A stretch of 64,000 bases of DNA from Effrenium voratum (Eukaryota; Sar; Dinophyceae; Suessiales; Symbiodiniaceae). This document shows positions 1-10,386 of this stretch, piece by piece; within the stretch, counting starts at the first letter, position 1; every line of letters starts with the position of its first letter. A program made the position numbers and the translations under genes. Below the pieces are notes generated by a model. The model ran no database searches. It was not told the DNA's origin and saw nothing but the letters and a program-made list of their open reading frames with translations. The stretch lies in the NCBI GenBank assembly GCA_963377175.1, contig CAUJNA010003827.1, positions 613,900 to 677,899 of the forward strand. The letters are read 5' to 3'.

Positions 1-1026
1 CGGCACAGCGGCACACGAGGAAAGGTTCACTCGACACGCAGCGGAATATCAATTGGTCTTTTTTGATTGCAAACACATACATGTTGAGTGCATACGTGCA
101 TGCGACGCAGGGAGGCAAGTGCCTCTAAGAATGCATGTATATCAAGTTACTGACAACCAGTCAGATAGAATATTAGTGTTCAGCTTGTGTGTTCAACATA
201 CTTTGTCCAGCGCATCGACCATTCCATACACATTTCGTCCCTGGGAGGGGAGGTGACAAAGTGTCTTTAGCAACTTCCCGAGCCAGCGTCGGAAGAACCG
301 AATAAAAATTCAACAGATAGCCCTGTGCATTCCCAAGCCAGAATGTGCGCGGACATAGTATAAATGACACATCATTTTTTGATGGGACATGAAAAAGGGA
401 ACGCTCTGGAGCCAAAACCGAAGAACAAGCTTCAATGCGTAGTCTATAAAAAATGTTTGCTAAAAGGGAAAGTTCGCGCGCCAGAATTGGCAGAACCCAT
501 GTCAACATGAATTCTCTTAAGTCTTAGAGAATAAAACACGCCCGAACTTGAAATTCAACAGGAGAAGCTTCTGAGGCAGATATTGAATTGTAATTTTAGT
601 AGGAGGTTCAAATGGAAACGTTTCCAAGCCAGAAGAAACATAATGTTTTATGCCGAGTCGCCGTGCTAGAATTCGCAGAAACATAGTGCGGAACAGCCCA
701 AGCATAAAGAGCTGTTGCCGCCCTTTTGATTCGTGTTTGGCTCTTGCCAGGAAGTCCCTCCGAGGTTGCGAGAATCCGTGAAACCTCCCTACACAACTCC
801 TATGCCAGGAATTGGTTCTGTCTCACCCGGTGCTTCCAGTTGCCACTCTAATAGGAAACATGGGGTGTTTTGCCTCTATGTTTGATACAATTTCTAGGGA
901 AAAGCGGTGTGGATTTCACCTGCTCTTTCTCCCTGGTCCTTTTTTCAGTACTCTCTCAAAAAACCCTTTTAGTCTCCCGTGGATCTTTGGTTTTTTCTGG
1001 AGACCTATGGCCGCCCGGGCTCCACG

Positions 1027-1056
1027 GGCTCGGCGGCGCGAACGCGCCGCCGAGCC
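1027..1056. repeat. Perfect GC-rich hairpin, 14-bp arms
   Basis: GGCTCGGCGGCGCG (1,027-1,040) is followed by AA and then its exact reverse complement (1,043-1,056). It lies in a GC-rich island of about 170 bp. It may be a foldback or a structured part of an unrecognised exon. Confidence 0.8.
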
Positions 1057-1184
1057 GCCAGGTGGGGGGCGCTGGCCTGGTGGGCCGCTACCTCTTGCGC
1101 CGCTGGAAGGCGAAGCTGGAGGCGAACGCCATGGGAGCCGCCGCGGCTTGCCGCTTCGCCGCTCTTTCGAGGGGTTAACCCTTT

Positions 1185-1285
1185 GGTGCATTTTGCCAAA
1201 TATATTTTTTGCCAACTCACGGGTTTTCCGTATTAAGCAACTAAGAGTTAGACTTTTAGCAGGGGAGCAAAAAGCAACCAGGGTT
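1185..1285 (+). repeat. Dispersed intron repeat, family H
   Basis: This stretch, with TTTTGCCAA near the start and AGCAGGGGAGCAAAAAGCAA at the end, has a diverged second copy at about 63,850-63,975. Both lie in non-coding DNA of the same strand sense. Confidence 0.5.
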
Positions 1286-2061
1286 TGTTGGCCCCCCGAA
1301 AGAGAAAGGCAAAGACCCAATTTGGATGACAGTCCTTGGGTAAACAATAGGGACAAATATGAACCCCCCATTGTTTGAATGGTGGTTTGAACCCCAGGCT
1401 GCAGAACTATACATGGAACTTTCTATTTGTTGAAAAGCATATACTTTCTTTATGTTCCTGTTGTTCTGAAGGGAATCGATTTCACAACTGCATTGTGTTT
1501 GCATGTTTATTCCCAGGGACTTGAGCAATTGGAGGAGGCCCTTCATATTTTTAGAGGAACGTGAGAGAAATTCAAGAACCCCTTTTGGTGGTTTTACAGG
1601 GACACCAGAAGACAACGCTGCCTTTCCGGAGGCTCACCAGTTTGACTCAGAAATGCCCATATCGCAGGCAAGGATGTCAATGTTTGTTTCCAAAGGAGAG
1701 GCATTGTTTAACATCAGATGTGCAGAACGATCGCGGTCAGTCAGAATGTGTTTGTAGTGCTTTGTCCTCTCTCTCTCTCTCTCTCCTGTAGGCAAAGGCA
1801 GCAGCAGCAAGTTTGGGTCAGCATAAATGTTGATGTTTTCGCATGTTTTCGCCTGGAGCTGACACAAGATACAGCAACCCAGTTCTTGCTTGACAGGTCA
1901 TTCTTTCGAACTCTCGAGACATGTGCGAAGTTGCTTTCAAGCAGTTTGATGCCTCAGGCCACGGGCAAGCCACCCTTTAGTGGCATCTCAAGGCTCGTTG
2001 CCCGTTGGCGTTGCGTTGCAGCAGCTCAGCTCAAGCCGTGCCGAACATTTCCGCTGTCGTC

Positions 2062-2168
2062 ATGGACCGACCCAGTGCCGGGAGCCAATCCCCTCGAGAC
2101 TCCCACTTCGAGATCGACGACATCGTGTGGTCGCCCTGCGCCAACTTGGGCGCCTCGGCTCAGATCGT
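2062..2168 (+). CDS. Myosin heavy chain, first exon (N-terminal, SH3-like)
   Basis: An ATG at 2,062 opens a frame with FEIDDIVWSPCANLGASAQ. It resembles the short beta-rich region with a Trp (VW.P...LG..A) that begins many myosin heavy chains before the motor. It is the first coding segment upstream of unmistakable motor exons in the same strand. The start is chosen because the ATG directly precedes this motif; an earlier start or an upstream exon cannot be excluded. Confidence 0.5.
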
Positions 2169-2526
2169 TTTTGCTTGTTGTGGCTTAGTTGTTGAAATCC
2201 AACCACTTAACTGCTAAAATTTGAATTGTTGCTCCCCTTCCAACGTCAACCAAGGACTATGATCCACCTCCTTTCAAAATGGTTAATTGGGGGAGGGGAG
2301 AGATTTCGAACATTGGAGATCTCCATTTGTGGTAACCCATTGTCCCTTTATGCGGAAGACTAGAACATGGAGTTGCACCCCCTCCCCCTTATGGTTGGGG
2401 ATGCAGGATCACTATGAGCAAAGGAAGGTGTTTGTGATTCTCATCATTGCCGTTGAGACCAATGTTGCCGGTGAAGTCTTGCAGAGCTCAACAGGGCGAA
2501 ACCGTACTCCTGCTTTTGCGCCTCAG

Positions 2527-2727
2527 GCTATCGTCGATCCAGAGTTGTGAGCATTGATCAGCAGACCGACTCTATCTACGTGGGCGACAACTCTGGTAGC
2601 CAACACGCAGTTCGCAAGAGCGAGGTGCGACCATTCTATGACGTCGGAGAGACGCGGACCTTCCAGGACAACACGGAGATGGTGCACCTGGATGATGCCA
2701 ATATTCTGGACAACTTGCGCCACCTGG
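2527..2727 (+). CDS. Myosin motor exon 2, start of motor domain
   Basis: The exon follows a CCTCAG acceptor. It reads through RVVSIDQQTDSIYVGD, then KSEVRPF, then EMVHLDDANILDNLRHL. The last part is the conserved entry of the myosin motor (D.V.L..LNE..IL.NL..RY), which precedes the first motor helices. The exon ends near 2,727, and the RY of the motif is supplied by the next exon. Confidence 0.85.
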
Positions 2728-2858
2728 GATGCATGTAGGGTTTTGGTGATGTTTCGGGGCTGTTTTACCAATCCGAGCTGGCACATGCTGACCCTGCCGA
2801 TCATCCAGTGACGTTGATTTGCGGCAGCAGCCAAGCAGCCAAGCAGCCAAGGCAAAAG

Positions 2859-2948
2859 GTATGTGAAGGATGAAATCTACACTTACACCGCCAACGTGCT
2901 GCTGGCCGTGAACCCCTACAAGGAATTGCCCCAACTCTACACCAAGGA
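2859..2948 (+). CDS. Myosin motor exon 3 ([16 protein letters not shown])
   Basis: [18 protein letters not shown] is one of the most conserved strands of the myosin motor, beside the purine-binding loop. It continues to ELPQLYTKE. The acceptor is the AAAAG just before 2,859. Confidence 0.92.
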
Positions 2949-3046
2949 GGCAGGCCCATAACTGAGCGAGGGATTTTAGCAGGTGACCAATGCGCAAGTG
3001 CCTTGATGAGACTTATGTGACCGAACGCGCGCCAGGTCATGAGCAG

Positions 3047-3140
3047 GTATTGGGGAAAGAACCCCGGCACGTTGCCCCCTCACCCCTACGCCACTGCAGA
3101 TGTGGCCTACCGGCAGTTGCTCAGGGATCGCAAGAACCAG
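3047..3140 (+). CDS. Myosin motor exon 4 (LPPHPYATAD)
   Basis: YWGKNPGTLPPHPYATADVA followed by YRQLLRDRKNQ matches the Y.GK....LPPH.YAIAD..Y..M....NQ segment immediately before the P-loop of all myosins. Confidence 0.92.
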
Positions 3141-3269
3141 GCAAGACATGGGGCTTGTTTTTGTTTGAGGGGCTTGCTGCAAAGGAGCACAAGTTTGGGG
3201 TTGCCCTTTGTTCGGCACCCGCAAAGCTTTCATGAACATTCAGCCAGGGTCTCCTCGGAATGAATGCAG

Positions 3270-3358
3270 GCGCTTGTGATCAGTGGTGAAAGCGGCGCTG
3301 GCAAGACAGAGACGGCCAAGATTACCATGCGCTACTTGACCTCCATGTCCAGGCTCGG
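3270..3358 (+). CDS. Myosin motor exon 5, P-loop
   Basis: The exon encodes ALVISGESGAGKTETAK, an intact myosin P-loop (GESGAGKT) that binds the ATP phosphates, then ITMRYLTSMSRLG of the following helix. It starts right after a GCAG acceptor. Confidence 0.97.
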
Positions 3359-3635
3359 GCAAGTGATGACAGATCATGCAGTCAAGGCGGCGTTCTTTCA
3401 TGACTGAGGTCAAGTCTACTTGAAGCATGTTAAAGGTGTTGTTTTGGGAAGCAGAGCATTGCAAAACAGATGTGCAAAGGGCCTGGGGCTGGCTGCCACC
3501 CTTACACATGGAAAACCCAGACCAAACCGCCAATTTTGGGGTTCCCTCTTTTGGAGACATACCACATTTGCATGAAGATCGTGCGGGCACAGAGCTTCAC
3601 ATGCTGTCACCCTGGTTTGACCCATCTGCCCCTGA

Positions 3636-3720
3636 GGACAGATGCTGCCCAGGGCACCCGGATTCAAGAAAAGATCATTGCGGCAAATCCTATTTTGGAG
3701 TCGTTCGGCAATGCGACGAC
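3636..3720 (+). CDS. Myosin motor exon 6 (ANPILESFGNA)
   Basis: QEKIIAANPILESFGNATT matches the conserved helix and loop between P-loop and switch I (.....NP.LEAFGNAKT). Confidence 0.95.
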
Positions 3721-3721
3721 T

Positions 3722-3835
3722 CTTGATTGCTATTGGGTTGGATCTTTAGACTTTGACTTTTCGGGACATCAAGGCTTTTGCTTTGAACCACGGACAGTGA
3801 TTGACTTTGTAGACGGGTCAACATCAACCAAGGAC
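3722..3835 (+). repeat. Dispersed intron repeat, family E
   Basis: TGACTGCTATTGGGTTGGAT begins a roughly 115-bp block filling this intron. A second copy begins at about 59,766 in the far downstream part of the window, with the same first 30 bases and a diverged tail. Confidence 0.7.
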
Positions 3836-4021
3836 TGTCATGAACCTCAACTCTTCCCGCTTCGGGAAATATAACGAGATGATGTTCAACCCGGTTGGTT
3901 CCCTGGTTGGTGCGGGCATCCGAACTTTCCTCCTCGAAAGCTCGCGGGTGGTCTTCCAGCAGAAGGGAGAGAAGAACTACCACGTCTTCTATGAGCTGTT
4001 GGCGGGCATGGAGGAGCAAAC
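3836..4021 (+). CDS. Myosin motor exon 7, switch I
   Basis: MNLNSSRFGKY carries the switch I sequence N.NSSRFGK, which senses the ATP gamma-phosphate. It is followed by IRTFLLESSRVVFQQKGEKN and YHVFYELLAGMEE, the conserved strand and helix of the upper 50-kDa domain. All catalytic residues expected here are present. Confidence 0.97.
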
Positions 4022-4270
4022 CTGGATCCGGATCGTCTAGGGCTTATCCCCACTGTGATACTGTGGATGGACGAAATCCATTTCGCACCACCGATTTCCT
4101 TGTAAATGGCAGCAAACAACGGTTGCCCATGGTTTCTCTTAAAGGGAATCTGCGTCCCGTTAGTTTCTGAAGCCCTTAAGGGAATCTTTGTCCCTTTAAT
4201 TGGGGGTGACATCCATCATTTTGAAGGTCCCCCTTATGGAGGGTTAGTCTATGGGGTCATCTGAGGATTG

Positions 4271-4398
4271 TTGTATTACACCCTGGGATTACACCCTTGG
4301 GAAGTGACCCAGAATGGTTCAAAATAACACGGTTTTATCCGGAAATGTGCCTAAATGGGGTCAATACCCAGTGCGTGTATTCCCAGGGTGTAATACAA
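4271..4398. repeat. Foldback (MITE- or introner-like) element, perfect 18-bp ends
   Basis: TTGTATTACACCCTGGGA (4,271-4,288) has its exact reverse complement at 4,381-4,398, giving a 128-bp foldback unit inside an intron. It has no coding capacity. No target duplication longer than about 3 bp is clear. Confidence 0.85.
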
Positions 4399-4433
4399 AA
4401 ACCCTTAGAGGGCAGGCCCTTCTCGTTGCATCA

Positions 4434-4578
4434 GCTTCGTGGATTCCACTTCCAGCCGTGAGAAGCCGTGAGGAAGAGGACCTGGACTCCTTGTGCTTGG
4501 ACCGGCAGTCCAGCTACAAGCTCCTCCACTCCAGTGGCACCAAGCCGCTCCAGGAGAAGTCCGTAGAGTCTCAGAGGC
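4434..4578 (+). CDS. Myosin motor exon 8, upper 50-kDa domain
   Basis: REEEDLDSLCLDRQSSYKL, then LLHSSGTKPLQEKSVESQ. The Leu-rich start and the Y..L.SSG pattern match the myosin stretch (..L.L.....Y.YL..SG) after the switch I exon. The exact ends are uncertain. Confidence 0.65.
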
Positions 4579-4616
4579 ATGAGAGAGCCACGTGCTCAAA
4601 ACCAATTCGGGTAGAT

Positions 4617-4735
4617 GAAGGTGAGCAAGGGCCAATCCCAGCCATAAATAGCTGCGGGTATCCGCCTTCTTACTTCTTTACATGGTTCTGGGTTCACCAT
4701 GTTACTGCTGGGTTTTGATTGTGGTTCATGTGTTG
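4617..4735 (+). repeat. Dispersed intron repeat, family D
   Basis: The block contains GGCCAATCCCAGCCATAAAT and TATCCGCCTTCTTA, then ACATGGTTCTGG. Diverged copies lie at about 13,362-13,475, 14,432-14,560 and 62,673-62,780, all in the same orientation and all in non-coding DNA. Confidence 0.75.
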
Positions 4736-5087
4736 AAAGCCATGGGCAGCGACCATTCTTGTTGAAAGGCAACGACTCCTTTTGCCGGGCGGTTAATTAC
4801 TTGCGATGCAACCGTTTGCCAGGCTCAGTTCGGCAATCCGCAATCCTTCCAAGTTGTGGATCGGGATTGGCAACAACTCTTTTGAACAGCCCATTTTCTT
4901 CCATTTGCTTAAGAATATGTTTTATCGTCCCTGTTGGTTTTAAAAGGAGTTTATCGCTACTGGATTTTTATTTTTTTAAATGTTTTTTCCAGGGGTCAGA
5001 AAGCCAAATGGAAGTTTTCCCCGTCCCAAAAACGGGGGCTTGCACGCTGGCAAGCGGCCAGCGCTTGCCCCTACAGGCTGGGGAAGC
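4736..5087 (+). other. Intron segment with repeat family A copy
   Basis: No coding signal. A family A copy (CCCTGTTGGTTTTAAAAGGA, later TTTTCCAGGGG) occupies about 4,928-5,015. Confidence 0.5.
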
Positions 5088-5206
5088 AATTCAAAGAGCT
5101 GAAGCAGGCGTTGAGCATCTTCATCGATGATGAGACGGACACCACCATTTGGCAGGTGCTTGGCGCCTTGATTCACCTCGGAGCCTTGGCCAGAAAGAAT
5201 CCGCCA
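5088..5206 (+). CDS. Myosin motor exon 9
   Basis: FKELKQALSIFIDDETDTT continues as IWQVLGALIHLGAL. This matches the myosin motif (..AL..IG.......I...LA.ILHLGN.), the helix preceding the lower 50-kDa insert. Confidence 0.88.
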
Positions 5207-5689
5207 GATCCGGTGAACATGGGGGGAACAAAAATAAAAACGCCGGTGAAGTGAGTGGTTTTGCAGTGGGTTTGAAGTGAAACCACAGCTCTTTTGGGGG
5301 GGGGGGTACCCCAAAACATGAAGAGAACAACAGCCCCATTGAGGTGCTTTCAGAAGGCGGTTTTTGGCAGGTCTAAACGAACCCCCCCCTCAAAAAGAAA
5401 AGAACAAACAAGCAAGACCCGCCCTCGTTGAGACCTCAGCTAGTCCAACACCAAGAAACCAACTCTCAATTGCCACCAAAGCCGATAGGATGCGATGCCT
5501 TGTAGCGCCTCCCACCTGTGAAGCAAGGCTGCCCAGCCAAACTGCTGAGGCCTGAGCCGCCTGTTGAGCAAGTGCTTAGGTTGTTGGATGTGTTTGTTTC
5601 TGTTCCTTTTTAATTGGGGGGGGGCTGCAAAAGAAGAGCAACAGAGTAACAGAGTCTTTTGCACGCCCATGCCGTTCGGGCTACGAAGT

Positions 5690-5778
5690 CAGAACAGTCA
5701 CCTGGCTGAGCCCTTAGGAGAGGTCGACTTTGTCGAGGCCTCCCGTCCAGAGGCTTGGAACAAAGTCCATGTCGCGGG
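5690..5778 (+). CDS. Possible myosin exon (EVDFVEAS)
   Basis: The frame reading HLAEPLGEVDFVEASRPEAW lies between exon 9 and the next firm motor exon, with GC-rich codon use. It could supply the short I.F strand after HLGN, but the match is weak and could be chance. Confidence 0.3.
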
Positions 5779-6149
5779 TAAGGCTCCTTCAGCGTTGTGG
5801 GGCAAGCCCAGCCATCCGGTTCAACTTAGGCCGCAGAAGGGGTTGAATCATATCAGCTATGGGGGGTTCTACCATACTTGGCAAAAAGCCCAGCCGTCCA
5901 AGCAAAAGCTTGGGTTTCTTCCGTCCCGCAAGAATATACAAGATCTTTGCAGAGTAATGGCAACAGCAACCAATGAAAAAAGGCGGGCCATTCTTGTTCG
6001 TGAGAACATGCTGTGAAATACAGCATTTTGCTTAAACACCAAAAACAAAAAACAGAAAACGAAGAACAAAACATCTTTTACTAGCCAAGACGAACAAACC
6101 AAAAAAACACAACAAATCCCAAATTTAATCTCGGCCCACCAAAAACTGC

Positions 6150-6312
6150 CACCAGCCCTGAAGGACCTGGTCAGCTCGGAGCCCTCGCCCTGCGCTTCGC
6201 CCTGCTCCGCCGCCGCGGCCTCGGCTTCAGCCGCCTCGGCTTCGGGCACGGCGGCGGCGGCGACGGCGGACGTGGGGACCCAGCCGGCGACGGTGGCTCG
6301 GCTGCCCAGTGG
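6150..6312 (+). CDS. Possible exon with Ala/Ser-rich insert
   Basis: The frame reads LKDLVSSEPSPCASPCSAA, then a run of alanine, serine and glycine, ending TQPATVARLPSG. It is very GC-rich against AT-rich flanks and lies between two motor exons in the same strand, so it may be a low-complexity loop of the myosin. No homology is recognised. Confidence 0.35.
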
Positions 6313-6605
6313 GTTGCTGGCTTTCTTCCTTTTTGGGGTAAAGGTTCCCCTAAGTCACCCAACCAACAACAGGGAGCCCTTGTCGCTCCCTTTTGGGTAA
6401 GGGTAACAGAGCCACCTTTCGGGTGCTCTGTTGTTTTTTTTTCCCTTTTTTGGGTCTGGGTTCCCCTTGGTAAAAAAGGGTGAGGGCAACAGAGCCACCT
6501 TTTTGGGGTAACACTGGGTAAGGGTTTTCTTTGGGTGCTCTGTTGCTTGTTGTCTTTCCCTTTTTGGGTCAGGGTGCCCCTAAGTCACCCAAACAAAAAC
6601 GGGCG

Positions 6606-6728
6606 CCGGAAATCCACTGGGCATCTGAGGTGGAGATCCACCCCGACACCGAGGAGTCCCTGGAGACCGCGGCGGACTTGCTGGGCATGGGCGCGCTGTC
6701 CATTGCGAAGATCCTGAAGTTCAAGGAG
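6606..6728 (+). CDS. Myosin motor exon (LETAADLLGM)
   Basis: IHWASEVEIHPDTEESLETA continues as ADLLGMGALSIAKILKFKEG. The A..LLG.....L...L pattern is the myosin helix after the lower-50-kDa strand. Confidence 0.8.
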
Positions 6729-7334
6729 GGCGAATTCGCGAATTGTGCATCGTTTTTTTTTTTGGGGGGGGGGTCGTAATTATTGATGGCACCGAAATGA
6801 CCAAGCTACTTTATTCATAGCCACAGTTTCTTGTTTTAACCCCCCAACTACGAGAGTGCATTTGCAGGTGTATAAGGATGCAGGTGGTGCCCTAGGCCCC
6901 TTTCAAAAACTCCAATTGCCATCATCACCGCCACCATCGCCGTCACCACGCCCTTCATGGCACACACCTTACCTCAACTGCATGGATTTTCCACAAGCCG
7001 CGGGACTTTCCTAACCCCTGGGTACATTGAGTGATAAAGAGGCTCGTGGGATCAGGTTTCCAACGGCTCGGACCTCAGAGAACGGGGGGCAAAGCAAAAA
7101 ATCCACTCGAGCCAGTAAGCCTGGGTTTCCAAGCGAGGACGTGCTTGGAATGAGGAAAGCAGGTTTCTGGTCACAGGGGTTGATTCATATTCCTCACCCC
7201 CAAATGGCCAATGGTACCTCTTCCCATCTAGTGGCAAATATCGTCTTAGCGGGTTTCCCCAACGGTCATCCTATGTATATCGGACCCTCTGATCAACCCC
7301 CACACCCTTGTGTGACCTGCGAGGAGATGCATGT

Positions 7335-7455
7335 GAACCGTCAGGGCAGGGTCTCCCACATCAAATGCCCTCGCACCTTGGCACAAGCGCGGCAGACTCT
7401 GCAATGCATCATCAAGATTCTCTACACGCGCCTCTTTGAGAAGATCGTTGCAAGG
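7335..7455 (+). CDS. Myosin motor exon (LYTRLFEKIVAR)
   Basis: RTLAQARQTLQCIIKILYTR, then LFEKIVAR. This matches the strongly conserved A...RDALAK.LY.RLFDWIV..IN relay region before switch II. Confidence 0.88.
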
Positions 7456-7649
7456 ACATACCCTCCTCTCCCAGACTAACACGCTTAAGCCCCCGGGCTT
7501 TTTTAGAAGGCTCTTCCGTTTGCAGAGGCCTTCTTGGAGTGTTACGTTTGTGTGAGGGGGTGTAGCTTCAAATGAGTGCAAGTGCCGGTTCAGCTGGCAG
7601 AATCATAAGGGAGCTCTCAGAAGCAGGCGTGCTTTCCGGGCACAGCACG

Positions 7650-7791
7650 GCGGCCGCGCAAGCCGATTTTCGCGTCAGGATCAACGAGGTGTCGAATGCC
7701 GGCGCCAATCCAGACGCCCACTACCAAAACATTGGAACTTTGGACATCTACGGCTTCGAGAGGTTGGAGCACAACAGCTTCGAGCAGCTGC
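7650..7791 (+). CDS. Myosin motor exon, switch II
   Basis: NIGTLDIYGFERLEHNSFEQ contains switch II (DIYGFE) and the NSFEQL helix. The upstream part (RINEVSNAGANPDAHYQ) is the variable loop between relay and switch II. The frame is open back to 7,572, so the exon may begin earlier. Confidence 0.95.
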
Positions 7792-7829
7792 TAGACCATT
7801 TTTGTTGCTTATGTAAGCTTTTCCTTGGC

Positions 7830-7925
7830 TGGGCTCCTTAAAAGATGCATTTTGCCCATTTGAAACATGGCTTTTCCACCAAAATGAAGGGAAACCACCA
7901 TTTACAAGGCAATGTTCAGGTGTAT
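7830..7925 (+). repeat. Dispersed intron repeat, family C
   Basis: CTCCTTAAAAGATGCATTTT begins the block, which ends CATTTACAAGGCAATGTTCA then GGTGTA. Copies lie at about 13,563-13,655 and 51,782-51,945; the last carries an internal triplication of the CCACCATTTACAAGG part. Confidence 0.8.
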
Positions 7926-8597
7926 AATGTAATCTCTTCCCCCTATTAATAAATACGGCCCCCCCCCCCTATTATAAATAAATCCCCCAAATATATATAT
8001 ATTTTTTAATTGGGGTTTTTGGGGTTGGTTTTTTTGCTTTTCCAACAATGTGAGGGTTCACGTAGGATTTGGATGAAATGGATTGAATTGTAAGGTCCGC
8101 GAGTAAGCGGTTCAATAAGGAAATTTGATGTATCATTCTATTTGTTTACCAGTTTACTGGTTGTTTGTTTGCAGCCAGGCAGGTTAATTAGCCAGCATGT
8201 ACGGGAGAGAGACAGTCGCAGCTAGAAGACAGCTTTTGGGGACATGTTTTCTTTTGAGGGACACCCCAATAATTAAAGGACCCAATTAAAACAAACACAT
8301 TTGGGGTGCAGCCAGGCAGGTCAGGTAGCCAGCTTGTGATTGACTGCGAGACAGTCCAGTGCTCGAGAAGGCAGTGTGGGTTTCAAGACAGCCAGACATG
8401 CAAAGTGCCCCCTAATAAGGATTCCAAGACTTTAGTATTGGTTTAGTATTGGGGCAATTGAAAATCAATTGTACGGAGTGGAAATTTGGTCTCGGGCCCC
8501 GGATTTGCATTTATTATTAATGGGGGTCATTCATTAATAGGGGGAGGAGATTAAGGCTCCCTGCTTGTCTGCATAGGTTGTGAAGCGAGTTTGGCTA

Positions 8598-8665
8598 TAA
8601 ATAGATGGGTTCCACTGGTTTGGATGGGTTTTATAAGCCATTTGCCAGGGAAGCCCATCTATTTT
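8598..8665. repeat. Foldback intron repeat, family B
   Basis: AAATAGATGGGTTCC at one end pairs imperfectly with GGGAAGCCCATCTATTT at the other, and CCACCTATG follows. Related copies lie at about 11,034-11,102, 53,222-53,285, 55,627-55,697 and, more diverged, 58,880-58,958. Confidence 0.75.
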
Positions 8666-9286
8666 TCTAAACCACCTATGTTTATGTGCTTTGATTGTCC
8701 ACAAGCTTTTCCTTGGACGTCAAACTTACGCGCACGCATCACCTGTCGCCCAATTCCTCAGACATACTGTGGATTCACAAATTCCTGACAGTTAATAGGG
8801 CTTTATCTATTCCAACAGGGAAGTGGATTTCTCCGTCAGTGAACTTGTGTTAGTCCCAAAAACAGGGCCCCCCCGCCCCCCAAAACAAAGGAGTTATTTC
8901 CTTCCGGTGTTCCCTTTGCAACAATTCAATGGTAGCCTCCAAAACGAAAGCCCTATGAAACCAACCCCAGAAAGGGCAATGTCCTCACGAACATGGGCTC
9001 CCAATTTTAAATAGAAAACTGGACACGAAGCCCTCAGTCAGGATTTACGTCAGACAGGAGGGTACCATCAAAAGACCGACACTTCCAAGCCCCATCCAAG
9101 CACCCCAAATATTCCCCAGCACCCGCCTGTCATTCTCCACCGCCGCCACCATCACCGCCACCACAAGCACAAATATCATCATCATCATCATCAACAACAA
9201 CATCAACGACGACAAAATCAACAACAGCCACACCAACAGCAACTCTACCCCCCCTCCGTTGGCCCTCCGTTGGCCCCGAGTTTTTT

Positions 9287-9462
9287 GTGGCTAGGCTGTG
9301 CATCAACCTGGCCAACGAGCGGCTGCAGCAGTTCTTCGTGGAGGAGGTCCTGGAAGCTGAGCAGCGGATGTACGCGGAGGAGCGGCTGAGCGTCACGGAG
9401 ATGGAGCTCCCCGACTCCGCCCCGGTGGTCTTCGGCATCCAAGCCCTGCTGACGCTTGCGAC
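9287..9462 (+). CDS. Myosin motor exon (LCINLANERLQQFF)
   Basis: LCINLANERLQQFFVEEV matches the universal CINY.NE.LQ..F helix directly after switch II. It continues EQRMYAEERLSVTEMELPDS, where other myosins have the E..I.W...... region. Confidence 0.93.
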
Positions 9463-9854
9463 GAGGGCGGGAAACAAAAACCTTGCTTGCACCTCCGGAA
9501 AAAAAAGACGGAGCACAACGGGGGACTTTCACAAAAAGGGGAGAAAAAACAAAAAGGAAAAAACGGAAAGGGAACTTCCGAGCCCTTCTTTCCTTTTTCT
9601 CTTTTTGGACCGCCAACGGTGGAAGTCCACCAGAAACACAAGCCACATGTGTCGCATGGTTCAAGACGATCAAGCATGCAGGCATATGTTTGCTGACGTC
9701 TTGCAAAGTGAGGCCAAAACTTGGTTTTTCCCAGCCATCCCCTTTTTGTGATAGTTTCCATTTAGCCCTCTAAAAGCTTTTAGCAGGACCAGAAAACAGA
9801 AGGCACTTGTTCCAGCAACCACTCACGCGCATACCGCCTTGGATTGACTCAGGA

Positions 9855-9912
9855 AGCTTTTGGACGAGCACAGCCTTCGCGCCGTGAAGAACCTCGTTCG
9901 AACAGAGGACGT
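9855..9912 (+). CDS. Probable myosin motor exon (LLDEHSLRAVKN)
   Basis: KLLDEHSLRAVKNLVRTED follows a CAGGA acceptor. LLDE is the expected start of the L..LDEEC.FP segment and the order is right. The exon is short and its 3' end is a guess. Confidence 0.5.
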
Positions 9913-10000
9913 TGGCGAGTATTCATGCGAGCTGATTGCTAGAGAGCGGGTTGGCGAGTTTGCGCTCGGCATATTTCTTATATGGGTTAGTACATTTGCG

Positions 10001-10103
10001 CTCCCACCAATTAGCATGGAACCTGACAGGGAGGTCCTTGTTTTGACCATTATCCTTTTCAAGGGACCGGGTCCCTGTCAGGTTCCATGTTAATTAGTGG
10101 GAG
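10001..10103. repeat. Foldback (MITE- or introner-like) element with 32-bp arms
   Basis: The left arm at 10,001-10,032 starts CTCCCACCAATTAGCATGGA. The right arm, 10,072-10,103, is its reverse complement with two mismatches and ends TTAATTAGTGGGAG. A related foldback with the same CTCCCACTAA ends lies at 51,251-51,343. No coding capacity. Confidence 0.85.
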
Positions 10104-10284
10104 GGTAACCGCAGCCTGAATTCCTCACCCCTAAGCTCTGAAGCGGTTCAATTTGAGCCATACCAGTGGGGCTGGAGGGCCAGCTGGCCATGCGCTTCCC
10201 TTTCCAACATCATGAGTTGCCCCTTCCCTCTGTGGGTCCTTTTTGGGTCGTCTTTCAGTCCTCGCTGCATATGGGGTGGGTACC

Positions 10285-10386
10285 CACGGCTTCGGCGCGC
10301 AGGAGAAGGACCAGAAGTTCTGCGAGCTCGTGCACTCCAAGCTCGTGGGGAAGCGAGGGCCCATCATGGCCTTGAGGCTCAAAGCC
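10285..10386 (+). CDS. Myosin motor exon (lower 50-kDa, actin-binding side)
   Basis: QEKDQKFCELVHSKLVGKRG matches the position of the myosin segment (..D..F..KL......), which follows LLDEEC. The exon is GC-rich and in order. The ends are approximate. Confidence 0.6.

Larger units (their letters stand above)
1..2061. other. Region upstream of the myosin gene, no gene identified
   Basis: No stretch here can be tied to a known protein family. A GC-rich island at about 1,005-1,180 differs sharply from its AT-rich surroundings and could be an exon of an upstream gene, but no frame gives a recognisable product. A CT-rich simple repeat lies at about 1,767-1,788. Copies of two dispersed repeats found elsewhere in the host introns lie at about 1,190-1,285 and 1,455-1,535, so much of this is probably intergenic or intronic. 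Confidence 0.5.
7792..9286 (+). other. 1.5-kb intron with repeat families B and C
   Basis: No coding signal. It holds a family C copy at 7,830-7,925, AT-rich simple sequence at about 7,960-8,010, two related stretches containing GCAGCCAGGCAGGT (8,172 and 8,310), a family B foldback at 8,598-8,665 and a CAT/CAA-rich stretch at about 9,170-9,230. Confidence 0.7.

Noticed and set aside
9045..9242. Minus-strand frame rich in Met, Leu and Val
   Set aside because: It is a translation of a CAT/CAA-rich simple sequence in an intron.
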